Source: Astrocystis sublimbata (taxonomy: Eukaryota; Ascomycota; Sordariomycetes; Xylariales; Xylariaceae). From it: a stretch of 64,000 nt of DNA. Positions 11,069-22,460 of this stretch are shown piece after piece. Under the pieces are notes generated by a model, which was given only the letters and a program-made list of their open reading frames with translations, ran no database searches and was not told the DNA's origin. The stretch spans positions 620,001-684,000 of the forward strand of contig JAJNNY010000019.1 of assembly GCA_022453515.1 (NCBI GenBank), in the 5' to 3' direction. A program made the position numbers and the translations under genes. Numbering within the stretch: the first letter of the stretch is position 1; each line of letters starts with the position of its first letter.

Positions 11069-13180
11069 CTATTCGCCCTGCGACACCGAGATTTGAGGCT
11101 GTTTTGAAAATGTAGTAGGAATCCGTATTGTCAGCTGTATGCCGTCGTTCGTAGACTTGACGTCCAGGAACAGATCCGAGGGGCTGCCTCCATTGGCTGC
11201 GTTAACCTTGGGTTTTTGCTCTCCCTGTGGCTTCTCGTCCTTGGAGGAAGAAGGTTTCGGCGGCTCGTTGAACTTGCCGATAATGTTGCCATCTGAGTCG
11301 AGGATGTTACCCTGATGGTCTACTCGGAGACTACCCAGGAGGTCACTGGGAATCTCGGTGGGCGATGGGGGGTTCACGAAGTTTTGCTGCACATAGCCTA
11401 GAATCTCCCCCTCATCTCCGTAGACTTCACCGTCGTCCGCTACCTTCTTTCCCACCATGGAAGGCAGATCTCCGGTAACGTGACCTAGAACCTCGCCTGA
11501 CTCATCAACGACATTTCCAACATCGTCGACTTCGTAGCCCGCAAGCCCCTTTGCCAACCTAGCAAGATTGGCAGGAGCTGTCGAGTCGATATCAGATATC
11601 TTTGGTATCTTGGGAATTGGCGTAATGCTAGCTGACGGTGCCGTATGGCTGGAAGGGTCGAGGACTTCTTCCAGCGGATCTTCCGAATCGTCCTCGGAAA
11701 TGTCGGGCAAGTCATCTGTACTTCGTAGATTGTCGACGCTGCGCAGGTCGCCCACTTCACCGAGACTGTTGGTGGGCTTGTCTTGCTTCTGGCTTGTCGG
11801 CACGGCATCTGCCTTAGGGGCCGACTTTTGCCTTTGAAGCGGGATGTCGATGCTCTTTTGCAAACGCGCCGGTCGGCCCATGTTGTCTACTGTGTGCGAG
11901 CCATCGTCGTTTTCAACCGCTCGAGGCGTTCCTTGTGACTTTTTCGAAGCGTCCGACCCTTTACTCGGCAATGTGGGGCGCGCGGACTTCGAAATATTGG
12001 AAACATCTGGTTCGCCCATTTTATTGTTTGGATGAGTCGCTGGCTCGCTCTTTTCTGTGTCTCTGAATGTGCCGTCGGCCGCCTTGGAGACATCAGCTGG
12101 TGCTGGCTTGTTGGATTTTTGGCCATCGTGCGATTGCTCTTGTGGGCCATTGCGATCTGACCCTTCTTTTTTCTGGTCCTCAGGATCCTGGTTGGCCCGA
12201 TCGCTGGGTCCTTGCGCATCATCTGCCGAGGACTTGGCAGGCCGGGGTGTATTGTCGCCAGAATCTTGAGACTCGTTGCTAGTCAACGAGGTCACGAAAC
12301 TACTCATCTCAGGAACGCCTTTGTCTTTGAAATAATTGGCGATGTCGGATGGGCCCTGAGACTCGTCGCTAGTCAACGAGGATACGAAGTTACTCATCTC
12401 AGGAACGCCTTTATCTTTGAAAAACTTGGCGGCGTCTGATGGGCCCTGAGACTCGTCGCTAGTCAACGAAGTCACGAAATTACTCATCTCGGGCACGCCT
12501 TTGTCTTTGAAATATTGAGCGGCGTCGGATGGTTCTTGTGACTCGGTGCTTGCCAAAGAATTAACGAAATGTCCCATCTCGGGCAGTCCTTGGTCGGTGA
12601 AGTACTTGGCTATGTCGGCAGGGGATTTCAGCTGATCCGCAGCATTGCTCGCGGTGTCGGAAAGACCGCTAGCAGCACCTTCGGCACCGTCTGCGAGCCC
12701 TCCTGCGATGCCCTTGACTAGGCCACCTGCAGAGTCTTTGGCTGAATCCCTGGCACGGGATACTTTGTCCTTGAAGCTCGGAGACGAGTCTTTTTCACTC
12801 TGCGAAGCATTTCTGGACAGGGGTGAGCGCTGGTCTGTGCTTCGGCTGATAGTGTCGGCGGGGGTGAAGTTGTCGCCCATGCCTGTAGTAGTATCAGAGC
12901 CCGCAGTTCCCAGCTCATCCGACGTAGTGGACAAGGGTTTCCTGAAAGGCGCGAGGTTTGATGACTTAGTGACGGAGTCTACAAACGGCGATTGCGATTT
13001 CGAAAGGTCGGGCGACTGGGATGCGACGGATCGCGGAGTATTGCTCGCGGTCTTCGGTCCAGAGTTTGTCGGTTGCGACGATTGAGGAGATGGCCGCGAT
13101 CGCGTTGGCGTCTTCGTTATGCTCGAAGGCTTGAACAGCTTCTTCGGCGGCGGCGTCTGAGGCACCATTGTGTCGGCCAT
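11069..13180 (-). CDS. LEA-like protein with four 30-aa repeats and DUF3659-like units (703 aa)
   Basis: Single exon. The frame is open to 13291, but I prefer the start MADTMVPQTPPPKKLFKPS at 13180, which begins the Pro/Ser/Thr-rich head. Residues about 160-185 are SGGLVKGIAGGLADGAEGAA, LEA-like and close in style to the 131-aa protein at 472. Four consecutive 30-residue units follow (PSDAAKFFKDKGVPEMSNFV and variants), then a long Ser/Asp/Lys-rich disordered region. Near the C-terminus are two DUF3659-like units (YEVDDVGNVVDESGEVLGHV; LRVDHQGNILDSDGNIIGKF). The protein ends with a compact, possibly folded segment, LFLDVKSTNDGIQLTIRIP. No signal peptide is evident in the chosen model. It is a relative of the 1389-aa protein at 4672-8900 and on the same strand. 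Function unknown; stress protection is inferred from family style. Confidence 0.8.
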   Translation of the reverse strand: MADTMVPQTPPPKKLFKPSSITKTPTRSRPSPQSSQPTNSGPKTASNTPRSVASQSPDLSKSQSPFVDSVTKSSNLAPFRKPLSTTSDELGTAGSDTTTGMGDNFTPADTISRSTDQRSPLSRNASQSEKDSSPSFKDKVSRARDSAKDSAGGLVKGIAGGLADGAEGAASGLSDTASNAADQLKSPADIAKYFTDQGLPEMGHFVNSLASTESQEPSDAAQYFKDKGVPEMSNFVTSLTSDESQGPSDAAKFFKDKGVPEMSNFVSSLTSDESQGPSDIANYFKDKGVPEMSSFVTSLTSNESQDSGDNTPRPAKSSADDAQGPSDRANQDPEDQKKEGSDRNGPQEQSHDGQKSNKPAPADVSKAADGTFRDTEKSEPATHPNNKMGEPDVSNISKSARPTLPSKGSDASKKSQGTPRAVENDDGSHTVDNMGRPARLQKSIDIPLQRQKSAPKADAVPTSQKQDKPTNSLGEVGDLRSVDNLRSTDDLPDISEDDSEDPLEEVLDPSSHTAPSASITPIPKIPKISDIDSTAPANLARLAKGLAGYEVDDVGNVVDESGEVLGHVTGDLPSMVGKKVADDGEVYGDEGEILGYVQQNFVNPPSPTEIPSDLLGSLRVDHQGNILDSDGNIIGKFNEPPKPSSSKDEKPQGEQKPKVNAANGGSPSDLFLDVKSTNDGIQLTIRIPTTFSKQPQISVSQGE
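12267..12626 (-). repeat. Four tandem 90-bp repeats within the 703-aa protein
   Basis: Units start at 12267, 12357, 12447 and 12537, each beginning TGAGACTCG or a close variant on the plus strand. They encode 30-residue units with KDKGVPEM; the fourth (plus-strand order) is most diverged (TDQGLPEM). Exact 90-bp spacing with high identity marks recent in-frame tandem duplication. Confidence 0.85.
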
Positions 13181-15238
13181 GACTTTCGCCACGTATCGGA
13201 TTTGGTTTGTTTGAGAGAACACGAATGAGACAAAATACACGCCGAGAAGAATATTATGTATGAGATCAATATGAGTCGCGGAGATGTTCATCTACAGTAT
13301 CGGATGGCGAAAACAAGTATTATTAGTGTTGTTATAGCGTTTCGCTGGGATCCATGGACACGATCTATACTAGGCGGGTAAGCTAGTGACAGGTAGGTAT
13401 GGGTTTCATCAACTGTATCATCGACTGTGTCCCCTTACGAGAGGCTGTCGACAGCTTGACCACGGCATGGCGTATGACGGCCGCGCTACGATGGCGTCAT
13501 AGAAAATGGTGATGGCTGGAGGAGGAGGAGAGCAGGGGGCGAAGGGGCAAGGGGCAAGGGGGGCGAGAGCGCGGCCCCCTCCAGCAGCACTGGTCGCACT
13601 AACTCTAGCTCAAAATGACACCTTACTCAGTATGGCCGTGAGCATCGACGGCTAATAGTGGGTGTTTCCGCATAAGACGGCGCATATACGTGTTGTAGCA
13701 CTCAATATTGGCCAATTGGCTAGATAGAACATCTGCTAGTACTAACATAGAATGCTCGAGATATCGTCTTCAAGAACAGATGAGTGAGTCGCCATCCAGC
13801 CATTATGCGTGACCCAGTCCTACTTAGTAACGTGTTCAATAACACTGGTCAAGCAATGGGAAGTCCGCGTAATGCTTGCTCTACCAGTCCCGAGGGATCG
13901 GCGATGCAATCACTTAAGGATTCAGCCTAGTACGCTGGCGCATACCGCTACATGCAACTTGCAAGGAACCCCAATGCTCACGGCTTGACTCCAAGCTCGC
14001 TCTAGCCACAGCATCGTCCGAAATCATGGCCATCTGCCCTATTGTGTGTGAAACCTGTATTATGTGAACAGGGGGCGTGAACTACAGTATTGTATGCCAC
14101 TACCCGGATGCATTGAACCTTAGGAGCACCTTGTATTGTCATGTCATGTATCGGTATCACAGCAGATATTGTGGTACTACTTACTGTATGTACCCAACTC
14201 CCCCTACTGTCCCAGCCTGCATAGAGGTGGGTAAACCACGTGTGTTGCTGCAATCCTTCCAGAACACCAATTCCTCGACGAAGCTCTTATATCTTTCGAA
14301 TTAAATGCCGGGCCATGAAAATAGTCTCATGCCTGTTGCAATGTTTCCTAAGAGGACCCCACCGTCGTCATTGGATCCATGCCTTTTATAGTTAAAAATA
14401 ACCATAACGGCTACCTGCATGGCAGGTTATGTACGACACAACCTTCAAGGTTCTCTCGGTATGCTAAATTACAGAATTAGTTCTACGAGTAACGTTGACG
14501 TGCTGCTTTTGATATGGCTTTGATCCTTCTGCGACACGGCCATATATCCGAACGGCGACACACCCGTTCAAGCAACAACGTTCTCTTCCATTACTGTCGA
14601 CTCGTGGCTAATATGGGCGACTGATGAGACCATAGCTAAATTCATTCTTCTACGGAAAACACCCTTTGAGAGGACATGCATCGGCCATTCACAGCGCACA
14701 CATACTCTCACGGTAACCCTGATGTACGTTGTGGGTAATTAATACTGTTTATTTGGTATATAGCGGTGCTTTTGGCAGTGAGCTGATTGAATAATAGCCC
14801 GGAATTTACCTCCCAAAACTCCTACGCTTGTGAGCACGATCCAACTCTCATATTTTTTCGAAAGCCAATACCTAGCGAACTGCTTCTGTTGGCAGAATCC
14901 CGATGCACCCAGAAATTGGATTGTTTATCGTTGGTGTTTTATGTTGGCCTTCGCTCACACGTCGTATTATAATGCGATCGAGTCGTCGCTACCGTCTCAT
15001 CTTCGACCATCTGATTTGGTGGCGAATTGAGGAGCACGGGCAAGTCGTCGTGACAATGCGAATCGCCCCGCGTCGGTTCGAGCGGTGCCATCTACACTTC
15101 CCTTAGGGAAGTGTCATTCACTGTCTGGACGGTCAGCTCGACAAATTAATCAATGTTGAAATCTTGCTGCGAGTATGTCGAGTGAGTCGATAAAGAAGGT
15201 ATTGGGTACTACCACTCTACCATACTTTCACGCCTTTT
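13181..15238. other. Intergenic, about 2.1 kb
   Basis: Promoter side of the 703-aa gene and 3' side of the Gln-rich gene. A G-rich tract (GGAGGAGGAG, GGGGCAAGGGGCAAGGGG) lies near 13520-13565. The small frames at 14002-14304 and 14787-15106 overlap each other on both strands without coding character. Confidence 0.5.
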
Positions 15239-15950
15239 CTACAGGCTACAAAAATATGCAATTTCCCAACGCGGCGACTAGTTGACTGTGACCATGGCGA
15301 GGGCGGGAGGAAGATACGTACAAGAGTGATAGCGTCAGATCTCCGTGAATCTTGGCTTTGAGTGTGACCTCGACCTCAAGGTTGAGATCGAGGTGCAACT
15401 TCAGTGAGGGCTTTGAGCCGCTGTCTTTCTGTGGCTGCTGCATCTGCCACTGTTGTTGTTGCTGCTGTTGCTGCTGCTGCATTTGCATCTGCTGTCGTTG
15501 GTAATCCTGCTGTTGTCGTTGTTGCTGCGGCCGGCGAGGAGGTGCTAGTTGCTTCGCTTGCCCGGTTTCTCTGTCAGAGTCACCCATCCACGATGGCTGG
15601 TGCTGATTGCGACGGCGACGCGCGCGGCGCGAACCGGCTTCAGACTCTGCTCTCGCTTCCTTCACGGGCTTGTTTTCCTTCTTGGGTGACGCCCGTTGCT
15701 CGTCGGGTTCTGATTTCTCATCGCCGTTTTGTTGTGGCCTTGTGTTCGTTTCTGCATTCTCCTCCTTATCACTCTCGTCGTCGGCATTGCCATTCCGCTG
15801 TCCTCCACTGTCCTCCTTTTCCTCGCTCACTTCGTCTTCCTGCGGTTGTTCTTCGCCGGCGACCGATTCGTTTGGCTCTGAATTGTCGTCGTCGCGATCC
15901 TGGTGTTCGCTGTTGGCGTTTTTAGCGTCTTCTTGGCTACTTGAGGACAT
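15239..15950 (-). CDS. Acidic/Gln-rich protein with conserved IHGDLTL C-terminal module (about 211 aa)
   Basis: The start MSSSSQEDAKN is at 15950. The first 100 residues are Glu/Asp/Ser/Asn-rich, a basic patch follows (RRARRRRNQ), then a Gln-rich stretch with ten consecutive Gln (15451-15480). The C-terminus is an ordered-looking strand-rich module, LHLDLNLEVEVTLKA then KIHGDLTLSL, also found at the end of the protein at 17958-18425. Directly after CTCTT there is a consensus 5' splice site (GTACGT); a 76-nt intron (15321-15246) ending TTTGTAG would join to CTGTAG and stop the protein as ...SLFL, which is the model given. Without splicing the frame runs 23 residues further. The alternating hydrophobic/charged pattern of the module suggests a beta hairpin or an assembly motif. 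Function unknown. Confidence 0.7.
15451..15480 (-). repeat. Polyglutamine CAG/CAA tract
   Basis: Ten consecutive glutamine codons of mixed CAA and CAG, flanked by MQM and WQMQQPQ. Such tracts vary in length between isolates. Confidence 0.8.
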
Positions 15951-16597
15951 ATTGACAGCACTATTATGGCGATCGAAGGATTACTAAGTTGTAGTTCAAT
16001 CGAAAAACGGCGCTTGGAGATCGGATTCCACCTACTAAGTAGATGGATCGGCAGGGACGTTAGTTTTATTCTCTGTCGTTCAGAACGTTCAGTGGTCAAC
16101 CCAAAACACCTCGCATGCATGCATGACGCGATTCTTGAGAAGTCCAAGCGCGAAGGTAATTTCCGTCCATTGAAGCATGTGAATCCTTGTTCTTTCGTGT
16201 ATGCGTGGACGGCCCTGGGCGGGCTAAAGACCCCTGCAAATGCAAGCGCTTCCCTAACCCCCTCGACCCCCAGCGTGCCCCAGCGCCGAGGTCTTACAGT
16301 GCTTTTCTCAGCTTGGATATCCCTGTCGTGCATGAGGTCATGTCATGACTAGAATCTTGGCGAGGTGCTGGAAGTAGTGCTCGCTCCGTCGTGATAGGAA
16401 GGCCGAAGAACGGGCTGTACTGACCAGGGTCTCGGCCAGTTCCCTCACACCTTCACAACACTAACGGGAAGCTGCCACATTTTCATCTCATCGAGTTCCG
16501 ACAGCTAGTCAGCAAAGTCACACTCAAGTTCCGGTGGAGTTGTTACCAGGTACCTGCCCAACTGTGCATATCGCACACGATTGTTCTGTGCGCCCTT
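15951..16597. other. Divergent promoter region, 647 bp
   Basis: Lies between the starts of the minus-strand Gln-rich gene (15950) and the plus-strand gene at 16598, so it must hold both promoters. Small antisense frames here are not supported. Confidence 0.5.
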
Positions 16598-17256
16598 ATG
16601 GCTCTTTCGACTCTGGGGCTGCTGACGATTGGGTCGATTCCAACTGTCATCGGGGTTGCTGAGGCGATAGATGCCCAGAAGAAGCAGAACGAACAAGCGA
16701 AAGAACGAATCAAATTTCATCTGACCGCCAAATTTTCCCACGACGGCGAAGCACCGCCACAAACCGCCTATGTCGTATTCAAGGACAATCAGGTAAAGTC
16801 AAGTAATGCCATCTCATTCACAGTGTTAGCCTAATCCCCTGCAAGCTCTACCTGGACCACCCAGCTAGTCCCGTAGAGGGTTTCCGCTTCAACGGTTTCT
16901 ATTTCGGTTATCCGTGTCCAGAAGAACATCAGGGTCTGGTCTCACCCATAGCAGCCGATCCACCAATGCTTCACTGGATCTACGCCGATAAGGATACGGG
17001 TTTGCTCCGTCACGGGGCAAGAAAGGACACAGTTGGTCATGTAATAGGGCCATGGAGCTGGACAGAGGATGAGGAGTACTTGATCTTGGAGGGCGAGAAA
17101 TACTTTGTTGCTGTTCAGAACGATGATGGTTCGTGGTGTGTCCATTATGACAAGAATGGTGACCTGGATGAGGTAATGGATCCTCGGGATGTTGTAGAAA
17201 TAGAGCTTCATCGAGAATTACAACTAGGGGTCTCCAGTCGGATGACCAGAGATTAG
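16598..17256 (+). CDS. Conserved-looking fungal hypothetical protein (201 aa, 2 exons)
   Basis: Exon 1 is 16598-16792 and exon 2 is 16846-17256. The 53-nt intron has a CAG|GTAAAG donor, a CTAAT branch site and a GCAAG acceptor, and joins in frame. The protein begins MALSTLGLLTIGSIPTVIGV, a hydrophobic stretch that could be a membrane anchor or signal segment, then a charged helix (AQKKQNEQAKERIKFHL). The rest is rich in aromatic and acidic residues, with FRFNGFYFGYPCPEEH, a WSWTEDEEYLILEGEKYFV core and a final VEIELHREL. I recognise no named domain; the globular, aromatic-rich composition and the clean splice make it a credible gene. It sits between the two genes that share the IHGDLTL module, which may mean a linked role. 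Confidence 0.75.
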
Positions 17257-17957
17257 AAATTACAAGTTGTTAACACAATGCAAAATTCGATCTACTGTAG
17301 ATTCGATACTTGCGAACGGCACTTCTTGCATTAGCACAGCCTGAGCAGAACCTAGGATTATTAAGGCTCAGTGGATATACTGGCTGGCGTATACATACAG
17401 GGTGTACGAGTACATGATCCTTAATAGCTCGACGTTTACGCAGCAAGTTCATCCGATTCTCCACCACTTCAATGGGAGATCGTCGTTCTTCGTGTGGCTC
17501 GGCATGGGGTCAGCCACCAAAGATAGTTTGACACCAGATGTGTAACAAGAGAACTCACGGCTCACGTCCCCTCGGTCCCCAATCAAATACGGAGTGATGG
17601 TACGACACAGATATGTAATGGTGTGTCAGGCATGGGGTTTCCTCAATTTTTTGGACATACCCCCGTCGAGTAATCCCTGTACCATCACTTATGACGTTAT
17701 TTGCAGCCCCGGGTAACAGGTTTTCCCCCCGCTCTCCAATACTTTGAATTATATCCCCTGACTCTAGCCCTGGCTGACGTAGATACCAAGAAGTGAATAA
17801 GCTAGGGCTGGACTCGAGCCGCTTCCCATAAAACGTATGGCCCATTTCCCTCTAGCTCGAATCCGTTCCTCAGTTATACTTTAACACTTTCTGCACTAGG
17901 GAACCTCTTTTGCTTCTTGCCATACGTACTCATTCAAAATAATCGCACTGCTTTACC
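17257..17957. other. Intergenic, 701 bp
   Basis: Promoter region for the gene starting at 17958. The 96-codon antisense frame at 17555-17845 shows no motif. Nothing else seen. Confidence 0.5.
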
Positions 17958-18425
17958 ATGTCTTCACGAAGTCCTAGCGAAAGTGGCGCGAGCAAGAGCA
18001 GAAGCCGAGGTGGTCGTCGCTCTCGCCGCAACCGCTCTCAAAACCCGGCGGCCCCTCAACCCGACGTTAAGGAAGAGTACGAGAGTGAAGAAGAAGAGGC
18101 ACCCAAGCCTCGTAGAAGGCGTCAACAGTCCCAGCAACAGCAGGGAGGTGGTGGCCCTCTGGGAGGCCTGCCCCTCGGCGGCGGCGGCGTTGGCGACGCG
18201 CTACCTATCGGCAATGCCGGCGAGACGGTGAACGGCCTCACAAATAGTGCGAAGGATACAGTTGGCAACCTAACTGGTGGTGCCCTTGGTGGCGCACTAG
18301 GCGGTGGCGGCGGAGGAGGTGACAGCAAGGGCGATACGCTCAAGCTGAGGCTGGACCTTAACCTCGAGGTAGAGGTCACACTCAAGGCGCGAATTCACGG
18401 TGATTTGACGCTAGCTTTACTGTGA
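17958..18425 (+). CDS. Basic/Gly-rich protein with the IHGDLTL C-terminal module (155 aa)
   Basis: Begins MSSRSPSESGASKSRSRGG, a Ser/Arg-rich head with RRRRQQ clusters. Residues about 60-130 are glycine-rich LEA-like (GGLPLGGGGVGDAL, NSAKDTVGNLTGGALGGALG), close in style to the 131-aa protein at 472. The C-terminus, LRLDLNLEVEVTLKA then RIHGDLTLALL, matches the end of the protein at 15239-15950 almost residue for residue, while the N-termini are unrelated. The stop codon overlaps a consensus donor (CT|GTGAGT) at the same codon and phase as the splice site in that other gene, so the true last residues may come from a second exon (for example after an 84-nt intron ending CTCCTAG at 18505). Role unknown; a structural or stress-protective part in the LEA-like cluster is inferred. 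Confidence 0.75.
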   Translation: MSSRSPSESGASKSRSRGGRRSRRNRSQNPAAPQPDVKEEYESEEEEAPKPRRRRQQSQQQQGGGGPLGGLPLGGGGVGDALPIGNAGETVNGLTNSAKDTVGNLTGGALGGALGGGGGGGDSKGDTLKLRLDLNLEVEVTLKARIHGDLTLALL

Positions 18426-21400
18426 GTTCTTACCCTTCTCCATCATACAGTGTCCCTTGCATCACTGGTATTGTCGTTCATCACTTCGTTGAATCTATCT
18501 CCTAGCTGTATTTCTCTATCCCATATATGGTTCTCGCGTTGTACTGCACCCGCCTGTTTTGAAGCCGTATTCTGATGTATGGAAAAGGGACGCGTGATCA
18601 AATCACTCTGCGAGCCTTGCGATATGGCACATAGCTTCATTCTAGAGGTAGAACTTGCCTCGTTCCTTGATTGGCTTCATATTACCCATACACATCTCCT
18701 TATGTTCGTCTGCTCATTCTAATATCCCCCATATAGAACGTCATGATACCTCAACTCAGTCAACCTCGAACGTCTCTAACATCATTAGGGAAACATAGAA
18801 CAATGGGTTGAATTGCTGTCACTGGGTTAGGCCGCATAAGTTGTTTGTTTCATGCATTTTTACGACGGCGTTATAGCTGGGTGGTCATACGACTTTGGGA
18901 CCTATATTCACCAGCAGGGGCATCCTTTACTTGCGGCTGTGCACGCATTATGATACCATTGGTGTTATTCCAAACTCGACTTGGAAAACATCTCTTCACA
19001 GTAACAAAATATAATCGAGCACTAGTAATACAATAAACCTCACTATCATTAATACACATACATCACAACAAAAGTAGTAAACAACCAGTTCTGAAACCGA
19101 CCGGCCTGTTGTGAATTGCACTGGAAATGCACCGTCAATACCTATGCTGTCATAAATGATCACCGTCGACTGTTACCGTACCCATTCATGCAAACAGAAG
19201 CTCACTTGCTGCCGAATCTCTTGTAGTAGTTCTTAACACATCTAAGCCACTCGCCCGTTATTTTGAAGGAGGCTCAGAAAGCTATAAATCCCTGTTGCGC
19301 TGTTGACTTTGTCGGGGATCCTTTAGAATCAAGTTGAGCAAAATAATAACAAAATCCATTACGACTACAAGTCGCATATGAGACAAGTGCTTCGAGGGTA
19401 CAAGCACCAATCGTCATACGAGCACGACTAACAAACACCCTTCTCCCGAGATGTACAAAGGTTGTGTGTGATTTTTTACCTTACAGAGGCCCAGTGTTTG
19501 TTTATTTAGATCAGCTAAGCCTCTGTATATGAAAGTGACAGTTACCATGTTCATTATTTGGCTTCAAAGTACCCCGGGGAACATTATTTTGCTTTTATAC
19601 CCTTGAAGATGTTCTTTCTCTTGCTTGTCGAGCTGCTCATAGCTGCTTCCTATACTCCAATCCTAGGTATAGTGCCTGCTTATATTAGTGAACATGTGGA
19701 ATCAATAGATTATATTACCTAGTGGGCAAAGCGTCCAACCGCCTGGTTTCATTACCACACCCGTCGATCTACCAGCCCTATGAAACCCCCCCTGTGGCGC
19801 TCACTAAGGCCAACTCAACATCTCCTCCTCCTCCTCCTCCCGAAATCTTTGGCACTGTCTGGAATAAAAGGAGCTTGGATTGGGCCATTTGTTCTTGATT
19901 CCTAAGGGAATCGCACTGGTGGGGATTCGGGAGACTTCATAGATTATACCGCCATCTTTATATTCATATTTCGGCTTGGTCTACCCGATAGTTCTCATGC
20001 CGAAGACGTAGATATGTCTTTGACAGTAGATAGCTTTTCATTCCCATGCTAGGTCTCGCTATTACTTAAATTTAGCTTGGGGTTTTATCATTTACCATTC
20101 TCCCCCATCTAGAGACTGATCCCTACCCTCCTTGTCGCACACGATGATGAACCCTTCACCACTTCTGGCTTTTTGACCTCTCATTTCCACTTAGAACTTG
20201 TTGACTGCCAACCACCACTGTTATGAAACACATTGCTAGGAAGTTAGTTGTTTATCCCGCTTCGCAGCGACACCCTTACTTTCCACTTCAATCCTGTCGA
20301 ACGTCATTGTATTCCAGCCTATTTGACTTTAAGTCATGGCTTCAACAGTAGCGTAGACTGCTCTAGAAGCGGATACATACAAGTTTTATATCCCTGCTTT
20401 TGACGCAAATGATTCTGATCTTAGCTTTGTGGGCATCGAGTTGATGTAAATTTGTTCAAACGGGCTGTGTGACACCATCTTGACTCTCGCGTGAGCGAAT
20501 GTTGTGTTAATTTATTAGGTAACGGGTTTCCTAGAATGGCCTTGGCAAGACTGGCTGTCGCCTGACGCTCGGTGCCAGATTTCGACGGTCAAGTGATAGC
20601 ATAGCCTCGCTCTTTTGTTTCACGTAGTATCAAGATATAGGCACTTGCCTTGAGACTATGTCAATGGAGATGATGCCTCCACGACAGTGGCACGAAAATA
20701 CGGTGTCCGTAAGGAAGTCGTGGTAATCGATGCTAAGATCTTCTTTTGCCTGTTTGCTTTGTTCTGCAGCGCAAGTATCATATGTGACAGAGGCCAGAAT
20801 ACTTACCAATCTCTGCAAATTTAGATGTTGACCGTATATTCATTCGAGCTGACCTGCTAAGGAGCCCGTTACGTGGAACATTTTCTGCTATTGGGGCGGT
20901 CATCATCGCATGTACCATGATCAACAGATTCCGCTGCATTACCGCGGGGGGAAATCTACATTTGCCATTCATTACTGCGTTGAGCACTACAACGAGATAA
21001 TTATAGGGGGACAACCCTGGTAATTCACACAAATGCTGCTTCTTGCCTTTAGAGGAACACCATTAATTGATTATATCACAACCTCAAAGCGTCAGCGAAC
21101 CGTGCGATGCGGGATCAATCACGCCATCGACAAGCTGAATGCACATTCATAGACCACTGGAGTCTTGAAGAGTCAATTGAGCTTCTTCTTCTTCTCCAAT
21201 GCCAGCCTCAAGTTAATCGGACAGACTTTTATCAAGCCAAAAAAGATCCATATCACATTACCATCTATCCCTGATATGATACGGTTGCCGTGCCCACGGC
21301 GTGCCTTTGGACCAGGGGCAGTCATGTTATTCGCAGACATGTAACGTCCTCGGCAAACGGGCTCTAGCATCCTGAGGTGCAAGGATCCATCGGGATGTCA

Positions 21401-22444
21401 AGTTGTCTGAAGTGAATCTCTTAAACCATCTCGTAGACGAGACTCGACAGTAGTATGACGAATAACTGAAGCTCGGCACATGCTGGTTTTCTGAAGCAGA
21501 TAAAGTGAGCGATGCACAACTGAGGAGCAAGAACCAAGGGGAGAAGGGTCCTCGATGCTCTGCTTGGTTGGCTAGCTTAACAGATACGGCGGAGTCCGTG
21601 GTCGCGGGTCCTTGCCGGCGTCGGGGCCAGGGAAAGAGCGAAAGACACGGTAGTCGGTAACCTCAGACATCGGGACGGCAGCGGTTCGTCATTGATGGAC
21701 ACTTAGACGGTGCCGAGAGTGCTGCCAATCCCGGGTCCGATATCGTCATGCAACATCTCTACGCCATGTCTCAACACAACAAGATTAATCAAAGACAGAC
21801 TTCATTAAGTGCAAGTTAGTGGACGGCGATCTACGGCTAGGTAAATGAAAGACCCATCTACACAATGTAGACAAGTAGCGGTGAACATTCACAGAACGTG
21901 TATCCTTAGACATAGCCTACGCTGATCAGCCAAGTTTGAGAGGCAAAAGATGCTTGATTGCCAGCCTCTATTTAGGACGCAGGCTGTAGTTGGCCCAAGT
22001 ATGACAGAAAAGATGCCGGGGAGCGGACTCGGGAACACTACATGGCTAGACACCGGGAGCGGCATTCGGAAAGACTTCGCAAGATGATCACCTTAGAATG
22101 TTGGGAGATATTTCAGATTGTCTTTGTGGCGCATGACAAATATCAGGGCCTGCCAAGATACGTTTGCTGCTTAGTCTTGGGCCGACTTGAGTCGTTAAAA
22201 CAGACTACCTAAGCTACTGAGTATCTAAGTCTTGGTGCTGTAGTAATTGGGCGAAGAAGTGGCGATGACAAAAGAGTCTTTGAATTGAATCTGGTGCCGA
22301 TGTGATGTCATGTTTTGACTTGACGGTGATGTTATTTTTGATGTTTGTACATATCAATAGGCATTCAATTTTGAGCGGCATATGAAGTGCACTGACCACG
22401 CGGTTGCAAGTAGGATTTGAGATCGCATGGCAAGACAACTGGAA

Positions 22445-22460
22445 CTACCTAGGTAGGTAG
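22445..22460. repeat. ACCTAGGT-type tract
   Basis: CTACCTAGGTAGGTAG, self-complementary core ACCTAGGT. Confidence 0.7.

Noticed and set aside
15404..15987. Plus-strand frames of 173 and 126 codons (Val/Ala-rich and Ser-rich)
   Set aside because: Antisense of the polyglutamine and acidic regions of the 15239-15950 gene.
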